64,000 nt of DNA from Linnemannia schmuckeri (Eukaryota > Mortierellomycota > Mortierellomycetes > Mortierellales > Mortierellaceae): NCBI GenBank assembly GCA_029449235.1, contig JANATG010000005.1:1798001-1862000 (forward strand). The letters are read 5' to 3'. The position numbers were made by a program, and so were the translations under genes. The notes below the pieces were generated by a model that was not told where the DNA came from, did no database searches, and saw nothing but the letters and a program-made list of their open reading frames with translations. Below are positions 10,058 to 22,841 of this stretch, one piece after another. Each line of letters opens with the position of its first letter. Position 1 is the stretch's first letter.

Positions 10058-12913
10058 CTACAACCAGGGGATAGCAGCAACAGGATTCTTTGGAGGGATA
10101 TTTGCAGCAGCAGGGGGGCCTGGAAGTGGGGTATCGACGGCAACAGGAACGTTCTGGGGTGGGACATCAGCGATAGCAGGATAAGTAAGCGTAAAATTGA
10201 GTTGACTGAGCGCCACGTCCAAGTACGCGTTATTAGAAGATCCAGACTTGCCCTGGATGGTAACCATGTCGCCGGTATAATGGAGTCGGTTCAAGAATGC
10301 CGCCGAGTCGTCAACTTTGGAGATGAGGCGGAGAGACACTTCATTGTCTTCGGGGGCGATCTCAAAGAGGTCGATGGCCGAGGTGGCTAGCTTTTTGCCC
10401 GTACTGTCGAGGACGTCAAACTCGACACCGCCCATGGTCAGCTTTAGGTTCGAGGGGCTCATGAACTTGAATACTGATGAAAAGTAAAATGTGTTGCCGT
10501 ACACCAGATACCCGTCACTGCGGACAAATCTCTTTTGGGAGAGACCATTCAGACCTGGCATATGCATTGGAGACGAGAACTGGAGGCCGGCGATAATAAC
10601 TGTCTTTGGCGCGCCACCGTCAACTGAGGCGATCGAAAGGTTGATATCCACAGTACCCTTGAGAATGACGGGAGTCTCGGGCTTGATGAGCATAGCAGTA
10701 ATCAAGTCAGTGAAGGCATTGCTAGAGAGGACATTGACATCCACTTGGTCAATGGCGGTGATCAAAGTGGATCCTTGCATGGTAGACGGAGTCCATGGTG
10801 GTGAAAAGGAGACCGTATCGTGGTCCTTGTACTAAAGTTCGAGATACCAATCGAGTTGAGATTGTAGATCAGACAACAGAACAAAGTGCTAAAAGCGAAA
10901 TTGAAAAAAAAAAAATCGAAGCGGTGGGGTGCAAACACAGTGACTTACGATGATGGTCACCTATTGGCCATATCACAAAAAAAGTGGGAAAGAGGGAACA
11001 AGAAAAAATGAGTTGCTGCACTCGGACATTCTGATAGGTCTTGTCTGCAAGCCAAGAATTTCACTTTACATACATCATATCTTGCTTCGTCGACTGACAG
11101 CGTGTAGCCAGGGATCTCTTGCAACTTGAGTCGGAGACCTTGGCTCGAAATGACTGGAAAGTCCTTGCCGCTGTACATAAAGTCGAGGTCTACCGTGTCC
11201 AACTTTGCAGTCTGAATGAGCATCGGGTCGTCCTACACACAACAAAACAGACAATCTTTTAGTCTTTTTTTTTTGTCCAATCCAACATTTCTGATCCCAA
11301 TAAACACCACCTCTTGGCTTACCTGGATGAGGTTCTGGCAGGCTCTGGTAAGGGGTTGCTGTGTTTTCATGAGGCTAAATATAATACGAAAAAGACAGAA
11401 AAAACCAAAAAGATGGTTAGTGCTTGAACAAAACACAAGGACTACACATTGTATTTTCTTTATATGAGCATATGTTTCTTTGGACTTACAACACAAGACA
11501 TTCAATCGAGTTTGTAAGGACAGTAGGTGTCCCAGGTGCTGAGTTTGGCTGAGTAGCAGGAGCAGGTTGAGGCTCTGGCTTTGTTTCCGGTTTGGGTTCC
11601 TCGGCAGGAGCAAGCTTAGGATCCGGCTTGGCTCCATTGTCAGCAGCAAGTTGAGAGTCTGTTTTTGCCTCCTTAACTGGAGCAGGCTGAACCTTCGGCT
11701 TGGCTCCCACAGCTGACGCAGGTTGAGCCTCAGTCTTGACTCTATCAGCTGAAGCAGCTTGAGGTTCGGGCTTAGCTTCTCCGGCGGTAGCAGGCTTAGA
11801 TTCCGGCTTGGCTTCCTCGGCAGAAGCAGGCTGAAGGTCTGGTTTTTCGTTTTTTACTAGAGCTGGTTGAGGTTTTGGTTTGGCTGCCTCGACTGAAGCA
11901 GACTGAGAGTCCGAGCTATCATCTGTTGTCTCCTGAGTAGAATGAAGCGAGGGGGAAATCTTGGGCTCAGAAGCTCCCTGGAGTTGTTTCTCGGCCGTGG
12001 GTTCTGGGGTAGGAGCAATACCAACCTGAGGCTCTGATGCAACTTGGTCTCTTGGAGGATTTGCTTGAGCAGCCTGGGGTGCTGTGATAAAGGGAGGAGT
12101 AGGAGCAGACATGGCATGTGGAACATCCTCAGGTTTTGAGATGGCCTGAGCTGCTGGACCAGTGGGAGGTGTTGTTTGGACGATGATTGGCTTTGACGCG
12201 TCCGTATTGGGGGATTGGGGCTGGGCATTATTGATGATTGGTGCATTGGATTGTGATTGTGGTTGGATGTCGTTGGATGATGGTGTATCTGGGGCAGTAG
12301 CCAAGGGGGCTGGTGTGTTGTTGCTGTTAGCTGTTGGCAATTTTTTGACTGATTGAGCTGCCGGGCTGTTCTGGATGTCTACTGCGTCTTTGTTTGGTGT
12401 AGTAGATTGAGCACTGTTCGCCTCTGCTGTCTCTGCACCTAGTTTGGACGCTTGAGCATTGTTGTCTGCTGGCGTTGGTGCGTCTTTTGTCGGCAAGGTC
12501 CCTTGAACATCGTTAGCTTCTGGTGTGCTCATTGTTGGTTTGGTTATTTGGACGGTGGTGTCGTCTGTTGGTGTATCTTTTGTAGATTTGATGGTTTGAC
12601 TGTTGCCCGATGTCGGCATATCTACAGCTGCTGATGCTGGTGGAGGAGATTCTTTTGATTGCTGAGATGACGGGTTTGTGTTTGGAGTGACTGATGATGG
12701 TGGAGAGCCTGATGCAACGACCTTTGGGACAGGTGGAGGAGGCAGTTGAGGAGGCAAGGCGATATTGGGTGCTTTGTTCTCTGCTACGGAGGCATCATTG
12801 TCCCCATTTGCAGCAGCGACATCGTCAGCGCGACGAGAGTGTAGAGGAATGACGAGGGCGTTGACACTTGCTGCAAGCGCGACAAATGTCAATATGAAAT
12901 ACCTGATTAACAT
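10058..12913 (-). CDS. secreted Pro-rich protein with DUF3712-like C-terminal domain
   Basis: Five exons by hand: 12913-11490, 11374-11323, 11232-11074, a 12-nt micro-exon 10959-10948, and 10831-10058; 806 residues. It starts with a clear signal peptide (MLIRYFILTFVALAASVNA). About 450 residues of Pro/Ala/Ser/Lys-rich low complexity follow, whose last part is degenerate repeats of the type AKPEPQPASA. The C-terminal ~320 residues contain a folded beta-rich region (GKDFPVISSQGLRLKLQE... GYTLSVDEARYD... GTVDINLSI) resembling the DUF3712/LEA14-like fold of fungal surface proteins. The short C-tail is again Pro-rich. I infer an extracellular or wall-associated protein; the molecular role is unknown. 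All borders are GT-AG and every join keeps frame. The micro-exon is the least certain part; the frame also survives without it. Confidence 0.8.
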
Positions 12914-13857
12914 GATAGAATGATAAAGAAGGGGATTTTTGAGGGAGCAGATTGTGAAGAAAAAAGTGATCAGGAAAAAAAGGGAAACAATGTTCTCTTT
13001 TTATGAAGGAATCCACAAGGTACAGAGGTGTTCACCCTGGCATTCATTGCCGGGATGGATACACAACATTATACGCGAAAAAAGTTGCCTCCGCTATTTT
13101 TTGATATGCCGCTGTCTCTCCTTGACTCGGAATGGTCCGATTGCAGGGATGAAGGGGTGGGTAGCCCTTATTTTTCTCTCCTTTAGCCATCTCTAATCTA
13201 GCTGCCTGCACCGACTATTTGAATCCCATTGATGTAGATATATACAAATGAAAAGGAGCCGAACTGACAGGTGAGAGAGAGAGAGATTGAGAAGAGTTTA
13301 AAAGCTACTTTGTTCACGGAGAATGTCTATCGAGAACCATGAAAGAGGGAGAAGCGGCGACTCATGCACGCTGCTATTATCGTGTAACCAGCCAGTGAAA
13401 GAGGCAAAGGGACATAGAGGACCATATGTAAGATCTGATTCGCGCTGACCATTTCAAGCAAGGGGCACGTCTTCTAGATGCATGGAGACGGACAACAGCT
13501 TGATGTGATCGAGCAAAGAAAGGGGGGAGAACGAAAGGATGTAAGAAAGAAAGGAAGGAAGGAAGAGACAAAGGAGGGACACAGCATGTTGCTACTATTG
13601 TTGTTGTCTTTGCTAATGATGTTCGGCACATATAGAGTAAGAGAAGGTGGCCATTAATCCAGGAGGGACAGATTTGTGCAGGATCTTGTTCCCTCATCCC
13701 TTAAACTCCGTTCAACCAGCAATCCAGTGAAACGCAATCCGTCGATAACATTTGGCGAATGTTCATTGCTGGTGCATGTACCAAGCGCGTGAGTGCCGTT
13801 TTGTCTAGATACATACTGATATAGTTTGCGACGAAAGCTGTCGTCTATCACTGTCAC

Positions 13858-13891
<34 letters not shown>

Positions 13892-15587
13892 ACTGTCCAT
13901 TGCTCCATAACTTTCCAGAGGAATGCTTCTTCCTTTGTAAAGGATGAAAGTAAAGTTTCTAATTCATTTAATGCTAATGAGGCTGAGAAATGATAGAGCA
14001 GAAGCACGCTCTTGTCCTTGCTTGCGCACTGACTACGTCCATAAGAAACAAAACAAAGAGCGGACTAAGAGACATTTGATCCATGCGTGTGACATTAGGG
14101 CGTCAAGTAAAAGGATAGGTCATACGATCGACCATGATAAACATGAGAGACCAACAGCAAGCAAATCTTAGTTTATTTCGTGCTGTATTCTGTTTGGTCA
14201 GCCAGAAAGGTCTCTTCACCGGTGTGATTTTGTTTGGTCTTCATAAGTAATGATGATGAATAACAAGAAAAAAAAACTGTGTCCCTGGCCAAACAGCCCC
14301 TAATGCCTAATGCGTTGGGAGGAGCGGCAAAAAGGATGTTGAAAGAGGCCTATTAGCCTCGACCCTTTGACTTATTAGTCCAGGCTTTGTATTCACTGGA
14401 AAAGGGATTCGGCCGCCTTCCTCTCCTGGTTACCAGATATTGAAGCCCATTTCACTTCTAGGATATAGAAAGTGGCCAAGAAAGGATAAAAAGGTGAAGA
14501 AGAGGAGAAGAGATAGCTAAATATATAAGAGTTGCGAGCAACAAGATCAAGGGTGGACTGGAAGTAGCAACGGCCCGATCGAAACGTGCAAGGCGCTAAT
14601 TACTGTCTTGCTTTAAGTGACGAATGTACTGTACCTCCGCGGGCATGAATTTTGTTCTAACTGGCCAAGGTCAAACAAGGAGTGAATAAATGAGTGGATT
14701 GAAGAAGGGATCATGAGCCCAGTTTCCTCAATACATTATTCGATAGATACAGTGTATCGTATGCCTGTATGCGATCATTACATGACGATCGAGGTTGTGT
14801 ATTGTGGAGAAGTAGAAGGAAAGAGAAAAAAAAAAGAGAGCGCAAAAAGAGAGTTGCCGCTTCTTGGGGTATGGCGGGGTGATCAAGGCTCTCTTTTCCT
14901 TTTCGCTTTGCTTGTTTGTTTGTTTGTCATGGCTGTCGAAACGGCGCGTGAAAAGCAATTGCTATAGCACCCATTGCTGACTGTCTGCTATTGCTGTTTG
15001 ATGATGTTGTTGGATAGGGTGTTTGTCCCTTTCTCAACCCCTTCTTTTTTTGCCCTGCCCTGTCGCACATTGTCCCTTGGATGCACCACCTCCTCTATCT
15101 CTGTTGTCTATCTGTCCTCTGTCAGTCCGTCAGTCCTGTCCGTTTAGCGTTGAGGTCTACTCGTCTCCTCTTATTCGCTTGAATAAGAAAAACAAGAACT
15201 ATCCTCCCAAGAAAGGAAAACCCTGTCAATCTCGTTCCCCTCTCTCTCTCTTTTTTTTCTTCATTGGGCTTGACCAATGAATGATACCGCTTTCTTCGTC
15301 CTCTTTCATTGCCTCTTTCCTTTTTCTTTTTCCTTTCTTCCTCCGCCCTTTCTTTCCTTTTCAACCCTCATTCACTGCCAACCTTTTTTTCTTTCTCTTC
15401 TTCCATTCTTCTCATTCCTTCCTGTTCTCCTCCTCACACTCAATCACTCACTTCCCGCCTTAACTCCTTCTATACCCTGTCTCGCTCTTTCACTTCTGTA
15501 TACTCTTCTCACACCTTTCTCACTCTTACACACATTCTTCCCTGCTCTCTCTCTCACACACACACATACAGTCGATTCAGTACAACC
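12914..15587. other. intergenic with leader tracts
   Basis: No gene was supported. The stretch holds a T30 run (13859-13888) and AT-rich sequence, and from about 15020 a strongly CT-rich plus strand with CACACA near 15554. The CT-rich part looks like promoter and 5' leader of the receptor gene that starts at 15588. Confidence 0.5.
13859..13888. repeat. T30 homopolymer
   Basis: A run of 30 T with no recognisable retroelement body attached on the right (gctactgtccattgctccat). It could be the tail of a lost insertion or a simple expansion. Confidence 0.9.
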
Positions 15588-18183
15588 ATGAGGGTACCAT
15601 CAGTGGCGGCTTCCCTTGCATTGGGGCTGTCTCTGCTCCTCCTTGCAATTGCTCAACCATCCTCTTCCTCCACCTCCGCTCTCACCCCTACTTCAGCCAC
15701 AACCAATTTTGTGCTCCCAACTGGCAGACCGCAGTCAACATCTGTCCCACAACCACCAACATCACAACCACCCCGAGCCGCAGGCAACGCTACCGTTTGT
15801 CCTGGACCCCTTATCCCCAACACTCGTGGTCTCGACATCCCAACCTGTACTGAGCAATGCTGTTTAAGATGTCCTGCATTTGAAAACTTTTATCCACCCA
15901 ACAGGATCCAGCAAGTCATTGATGCGACATACTACACTCGTCAGGTGTCGATGGGCTTTGTTGTCTTCATGGCCATCTCGTACCTGCTTCTCCCCGGGAA
16001 GCGCTCACAGCCACATATCTCGGTACTCTTCTTGACCATCTCACTCTCCCTGTGGTATGTGGCCTTTGATATCATGCCAGGCACGTCGAATGCATGCATC
16101 AACGAGGCTGAGCAGTCAACGGGACACAACTCGAAGCTCTGCGCTGCTCAGGGAGTGCTTATCATCTACTTTGCCCACACCAATGCTCTCTGGTGTTCTC
16201 TCCTTATTTACAAGTTACATTTGGTAATCCTCCATCTCTCACAGCCGATCGGTATTTCCTATTTTTTATTTCTTCCCGCCCAAAAGAATGCTAACGGGAA
16301 ACTACCCTGCCTATTCCGACTCTGTATGAATTCTCCTTTTTAGCTATCAGTATGGAGGAACAATGTGATCGATCGCTACTACGGCTGGCTAACGGCCTTC
16401 TGCTGGGTCTTCCCCTTGGCCTTTGCCATCCCCGTTGCCGCCAAGAACCTCTCAATGTTCCCTGGAGTCGGCTTCAGCTGTCTCGTGAGCAACGAAAACC
16501 TCAATACCTATCTTTTCTACCCCCTTGCCGTCTATATATACCCCGGCCTTTTATGCCATGTAGTGACAGTAGCCAAGATGATTCATGTAAGAACGCTCGG
16601 CGCGCCTTTCTCTCTCCAAAACGTTACTCCCTGCTTACGCACACTCCAAACTCTCCGTCATACTAATGCTTTTATTACCATTTTTGAATTAATAGTTGAC
16701 CATGCTGACCTCTAAAATCAACACGGGTCTTTCAGAACTGTCGGCTAATGCACGAGCCAAGATTACGACGAAGATGCAGACAAGACGCCTTCTCCGCGGC
16801 CAATGGCGACCTGCATTGATGCTGAGCACCGTCGTTTCCTGTGTCACCGTCTTTTGGGTAAATTTCGTTTGAAACTTTGTCGCCGTCAAGGTAGTGTAGT
16901 GGTCAACCTATTCCAGAGTACTTACAGCCTTCCTTCTTAATCATTAGCTGTTCTATTACATTGATGCCAAGCGACTGGCAAAGGTTGACAAGTCGACGCC
17001 CTGGGTCCAGGACTGGATGAAATGTGTCACAATCCACCACAATCAACATTACACATCCGATGACACACAGACCTTGTGCTCCAAAGTGATCAAGACCAAC
17101 CTCCCCTCGGTCCCTTGGTTTATCGCCGCAGAGTCACTTCTGGCTATCCTCGGCATTGTTGTTGCTCTCGTTTTCATCTCCAAGCCCGAGTTTTGGTCCG
17201 AGTGGGCGCTGATGCTCAAGAACATCTTTAGCCGTGGCAAGCTTGGAAGCGGACCCCAAGGACGAAAGCTTTCTGGAAATCTCTCTTCTATCTTACCAGC
17301 CAAGGGTTTTCGCCAGCAGCAAAACTCGTTCCCCGAACCAGAGATCAGGAAAGGAACGCGCATGGGATACAACGACACTGTTCTTGACCCCCTCCAACTT
17401 GCCGAAACCAAATCGCTGCCGGAGCAAGGATCCAGACATGAACAGTGGGTCGACATGGATGCGCTGTTCGATAAAGAGTACGACATTCAACAAGGAGAGC
17501 GTCAGCGGGCTTTCAGCACACAAGCAGACCTGCCACGAACTATGAGCCCGGTGGCCGATCTCAGAAGGACATTCAGCTTGGAATCCAATATGCGCCCGAC
17601 ATCCTCTCAGAATGCTGGTCCTGTTTTGCTTCCCATTGCTGACCTCCCACGATACCCAGTCAATGCTGCCGACGATATCCAATCTGGCGACATTCTCTAC
17701 AAACCTCCTGTCCAGGACTATAATGTCGTCCCCGAGTCCCGTACCATCGCCAGTCCAGTGCAGGCCTACCTCATCGCCGACGACAACAGTGATCGATATG
17801 TGGGTCAGCCGGTTGTCCCTCGTCCAGTCCTCCGTGCAAGCAATAAGGGCAAGAGACAGCAGGATCGTACTGATCCTCCAGTCAGTCCTCCCCAGTCACC
17901 AGGATTTGCTCCCGTCACTTCACTGTCACCCATGCCTCCACGACATTCGCCTCCGGCCTTTGCAACAAACGTACGAGGAACTATTCAGGGAGACTCTGTG
18001 CCAATTCGGGATAGCGCTAGAAGTTCCCCAGCAGTCTCTAGTACTCGATCTTTTGCACAGAGGTCTTCACTTGAGGACACTTCCGACATACCTGGCCACA
18101 GGACTACATACCAATCCATCAAGCCAACGATACCCCAAAAGAGCCCCGCTAGGCAGTACCCCTCCGACCTCACAGATGAATAA
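15588..18183 (+). CDS. Frizzled/Smoothened-like 7TM receptor, paralogue 1
   Basis: Four exons: 15588-16223, 16344-16586, 16696-16857, 16948-18183; 758 residues, all joins in frame with GT-AG borders. Order: signal peptide (1-22), Ser/Thr/Pro-rich stretch, a short Cys motif at 71-95 (C-P-x-P-L-[IV]-P-N, then C-x3-C-C-x2-C-P), seven hydrophobic segments (about 120-137, 143-163, 187-208, 225-243, 266-289, 330-352, 403-424) and a ~330-residue disordered Ser/Pro-rich tail. Directly after TM7 comes SKPEFW. The layout fits fungal Frizzled-like receptors of class F, which lack the full ~120-residue Wnt-binding domain. ATG 15588 was chosen because it begins the signal peptide in a good context (acaaccATG) after a CT-rich leader. 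The ligand and pathway are unknown. A second copy follows 1.4 kb downstream. Confidence 0.85.
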
Positions 18184-19575
18184 TGTCCTTCTATTACCTT
18201 CCCTTGTAAAGATATCCACCTTGGTAAAAGAAACCCCCTGTACATACTGTAATAAACTTTTTGTCTAATGTCGAATACAAGATTTGTAAATGCAATGCTC
18301 GCTCCACCCTTGGGTGCTACCGTTTGAACAGGCAGAAACCGAGAAGAATTGGAACAAGGAACTTGGGTGGTACAGGCGTTGAGAGCACCTTACCCCTCCA
18401 AAGTTCCATGTGAGAAATCCGAAGGAGGGTCTGAGTCGTACTTTGATCGTGGTGATTCCTGGTAGCAACTAGACGGCGGTGAAGAACAACCGAAAAACAA
18501 TGGGGCTTAGGAAAGTCATTACGATTTGGATATTTGACTATTGCTATTTGTTGCGAGGACTGGTCGCGTTTATGGCACGAGCGAGCGGATTTCATTTTTT
18601 GTAGAGTACAATGCAGAGGTACCTTCAAATGCAACTAAAAAAGTGGAACAGAGATGGCGGATGCACGAGTATGTGTACAAGCATGAGAGAGGAAGAGCAT
18701 GAGCCTGTCCAGAGGAAGAGATAGAGTGACCATGCCAGCGAATGTCTCGACATGAACAACAAAAAACAGCGCCGAGACACTATATTAATGATCATGGGTT
18801 CGTGTGCAATAATGATTAGGAGCAGGGGATATTTTATTACCCCTCACTGACAATGTGCAGAACAAACGCATAGTCATGGTCAGGATTGTTACACATCTTT
18901 TCTGTGTATTTTATGACACTCACTGATAGAGAACTCTTTGCGCAAGAAGGGGCGGGACCTGAATGAACCCTGAGCTGAGTAGAACAATACCCTTGATACT
19001 CCACATCACCTACATCCAATTTGTCTTCATCCTTGCCAGATATCCCAACAGGGTACATGTTTTTTTATAAGGTATGTCATGTCTGTACGCATGTGGCATT
19101 TTGGCATCGAGATAGATTCCATTTTTTTTATTCGCTCACAAGAAAGGACACCAAGAGAGTCGGGGTTGGCGATAGCGCATGAGGCTTGAGGACGGTCTGT
19201 TTTCTCAGTCGTGCTCCCTAAGAGAGGAAGAGAAGAAAAAGCGAGTGAGCACTTCCTTTTTTCATCGTCGTATGGTGCTTTTGTAGAAGCTAAAAAGGAA
19301 CAACATATGATTGTCAATCCTTCGCATTATTTTCCGCCTGCTTTTCCTTTTTTTTGTGTGTTAGTGGTCCATGGCATTTTCCCTTTTATCCGCTGCATCC
19401 TTCCTTTTCTTTTTTTCCTTTCTTTGGTCATCTGTCAATCCTCTTTGCTGGCTTTTGCCTTGACCCCACTCCCTCCCCCTACCTACTCCTCCTCCCTTCT
19501 TCACTCTCGTCCTTACGCCTAATACTTTCTCGCTCTATCACTAATTCCTCTTCCACCATATTTTAACGAACTACC
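18184..19575. other. intergenic between the two receptor genes
   Basis: An AATAAA at 18251-18256 lies 70 bp past the stop of the first receptor and may be its poly(A) signal. No gene was supported between; minus-strand frames at 18265-18634 and 18837-19317 have no motif or intron logic. CT-rich sequence from about 19330 is the leader of the second receptor. Confidence 0.45.
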
Positions 19576-22517
19576 ATGACCACGACAAACACGATAGGAT
19601 CAAAACTGAGAGGACTGTTTGCTGCCGTATGCGTAACACTCTTGCTCTTGACCTCTACAGTCCTTTCAGCAGCAGCACTACCAGCAAAGACCACCACAGT
19701 CGCCAAACCATCCGCGACAAAAACGCCCATACTCTCAACTATTATCTCAACAGCAACAGTCCCCCTTCCTTCAGATATGACCACGACTACACCAACAACA
19801 AGCACGGCCGATTTTCAGCTGCCCACTCCTACATCCAGTTCACCAGTTGGGATCCCTAGCAATCCCTCACTCGGTGGGCTAGCAGCATGTCCACCACCCC
19901 TGGTTCCTAACGCCCTAAAACTCGAATCTGCGTCCTGTATGGATCTCTGTTGTATACCCTGTCCAGCCTCTTCGGTCTTTTATGAACCTCACAAACTCGA
20001 AGACATTTATACGCTGACGAGTATCTTTCGCGCAGTCTCAGCCATCAGCTGTCTCGTGTTAGCATTGTGTTATTTGATCCTCCCCAGTCGGCGGAAACAC
20101 CCTCATTTGATTGTCTTAGTCTTTTCGATCATGATGGTCTCCTGGGAGGGACTTGGCACGGCATGGCTCCACATGAAGACGGATCTCTTGTGCAAGAATA
20201 TCTATGAACCCGCGACGATGACCAACTCGTGGTTCTGTGGCATCCAAGGTGCGGGATGGAATGACTGAAAAACACTTTAAGTTTGTGGCCCATTTCTCAC
20301 TTGTGCTGTCTCGTTCCTAACATTTTTTTTTTTGTTATGACAATAGGAATTGGGTTGATGTACATGGTCTTGACGATGCTTTGCTTGGGGTTTCTCTTAA
20401 TTTCCAACCTCCACGTCCTGACGGTGTACCGGTCATACACTGTCCAGAACCACTTAACAAAGCTGATGGTCCTTTCCTTCTTTCTGCCGCTCTCGCTTGT
20501 CCTCCCTGTGGCGATTCGCAAGCGGATCGAAAACCCTGGATTCGGCTCTATCTGTTTTGTCAGCTCCCAGGTCGCCAGTCCATACTTTTTTTACCCACTG
20601 TCTGTTGTTGTCTGCCTGGCCACCTTGCTCCACTTAGGTACTATCGCCTTTATGATCAAGGTATTTTTCCTTCTTACAGTACTTTGTACTCTTCATTGAA
20701 ATCGTGACCAATAAAACTCACGCGTTTTGGGTTTCTATCGAAATTTTAATTAGACGAGTATACAGAATAACGCGGTGACGGCGAGTGACGCGACATCGTT
20801 CAAGAGCCAGAGCGACTCACAGAGCAACAAGACAATCTCACAACGACGACGTCGACTACAGACAGCACGCGACATTTCTCAGCTCCTCAAACAACAATGG
20901 CGTCCTGGCCTCTTGGCACTCTGTCTGTTGATCGTCGACATGATCTATTGGCTTTTTTACTTTATCGAGGCCAAAAAATTGGAGAGGGTCACACCGGACA
21001 CACCCTGGTTTGTCGAATGGATTACGTGTCTGGCGGGACAGGCCCAGGAGGCTCTCTTATCTGGTCAATTGTCTGCGACTTCTACAGTGGACGATTTGAA
21101 GGCAGTAGGAGATGTGGCTCAGAGAGCTTGTGCACGGATTGCGGCGCCTTATGTACCGTCGTTTACGTGGGCGGCCCTGGCGGATATCATGCCGGCAATC
21201 TTTGGAATTATTGTTCTTATTATTTTTGGCACCAAGCTCGAGCTATGGCAGGATCTTAAAAACAGGATTATTGGCGAAAAGGATACGACCATCTTTACTA
21301 TGGCCGACGTCTCCAAGGACTCTGGGAACCGACACCACCGACCACTGTCCTCCGAGGAACAGCGGCATCAGAATCAAGAGCATATTCGCTTTTCGCAGAC
21401 AACAAAGGCAGAGAGAGGTCGAAAGAGCCAGGACAACGATTTCTATTCGGATGACTTGGGACTGGGAGCAATAGAGTTCAACAGTCGAGACATGATCATG
21501 GCTGCGTACGAGACAGAGACATCCCGGTATGGCGGCAAACAGTCTCGGTCCCGTTCTGGATCCCATGCTGATCCTCTACCTAGTACTGAAGCGGTATATG
21601 GTGGGGCGACACGAAAGACATCAGTCACGATCCAGGATAACGACCGCGAGCCCATTTACTATCACAATCCAGAATCGATCACGGCGCAACAGGGACTTAT
21701 CCAGAAGCGGCTTTTTCACGAACAGCATGCTCTACTCGTCACAGAAGGAGCCGTCCCTTGGCCGTCCTGGCCATCCTCGACCTCGACTACTTCTTCTTCA
21801 CCCACTTCACCTATTCCATCCAGCTTTGTCTCACCCCTTGGTGGAGCAAGATCGCCCTCGTTCGATCGATACCACCACCATCCTCATCATCATCAGTACA
21901 CCCCTCCCCCGCCTCCTTCCTACCCTCGGGATTTAACCATTGACACAATCGCTACTCGAGATCCTATTGCTTCTCCCCCTCCTTCAGCCCCTCGCGTCAC
22001 GTATCCTAAGCTTCCCACCTCGCCCCAAAAGGCATTCTATAACTCAGAGGACATCTCTGCTCCACCCATCTCATTGAGTCAACCCTCTCGCATCAACCGC
22101 CAACTCAACACCTCGCCATACTACCCTCCTCCTCCGCCTGTTGTCGCTCCTACGACAGCGCCAAAGGCTTATGCCCAACCTGTCCAGTCGGTCGTCATTC
22201 CTGTGCGAGGCAGTAGTCGTGATCAGGGGCGTGTTTCCAGTGATCGGGATCGGGATCGGGATCGGGAGCAACCACAGCGGGTCTCAAGTGAACGACAACC
22301 TCGAACGTCAAGCGAACGACAGCAGCAGCCCCGAGTATCTAGTGAGCGGCAGCCGCGACAGCAATGGCAGTACCACTACCACCAGGACCACGAGCAGGCG
22401 CCGATGGATTTTGGCAGCTCTGCAGCGTTGGCTATGAGAGGGTTGTCTCCGGCCCCTCCCCTTGTCCCCAAGAAGAGCATGCGGCGTCGTGCAGCGAGTG
22501 ACCCACAACAGGAATAA
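19576..22517 (+). CDS. Frizzled/Smoothened-like 7TM receptor, paralogue 2
   Basis: Three exons: 19576-20248, 20347-20660, 20754-22517; 916 residues with consistent phases. Signal peptide (1 to about 34), Thr/Pro-rich stretch, Cys motif at 105-129 with the same spacing as paralogue 1, first TM at about 153-170 and a TM layout like its neighbour's. After TM7 comes TKLELW, aligning with SKPEFW. The ~470-residue tail is low complexity: His-rich (HHHPHHHQY), poly-Pro, and repeats of the type RVSSERQP, coded partly by a gatcgg tandem repeat near 22243-22265. The first receptor has an extra intron between TM5 and TM6 (16858-16947). Tandem order and shared motifs point to local duplication, though the divergence shows it is not recent. 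Confidence 0.85.
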
Positions 22518-22841
22518 AACGGTCATTGTTTCGATCATAGAAAAGCTGATGTATCAAGCAAGTGGTTTAATGGTTTTCGTGTGTGTGAGTAGATGTATTT
22601 GGTGATCTTTGTGTGTTTGTTTTAACTTGTATAAATGGCTGCCTGGTATTCTTGCTTGTGATAGGCGGTGTTATTTTTTTACTAGGCCGTTATCATGTTT
22701 CCCTGGCCGTTTTTTTTTTTTATATATCTCTGATCAATTGTTGATCCGGGTTTTCTTCCTGTTTTGTCAAGAACCCCCGTTTAGAACCCCCGTTTCCGAA
22801 CCCTTGCTTTATAAACAATTCTTTTCTCTTTCTTCTCCACA

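Noticed and set aside
16880..16925. tRNA box A-like word (gtagtgtagtggtcaac)
   Set aside because: Lies in a receptor intron with no box B or cloverleaf.
18265..18634. 105-codon minus frame behind receptor 1
   Set aside because: Antisense to a 3' region, no motif, no conserved structure visible.
18837..19317. Two minus frames between the receptors
   Set aside because: Cannot be joined with good splice sites and show no family.
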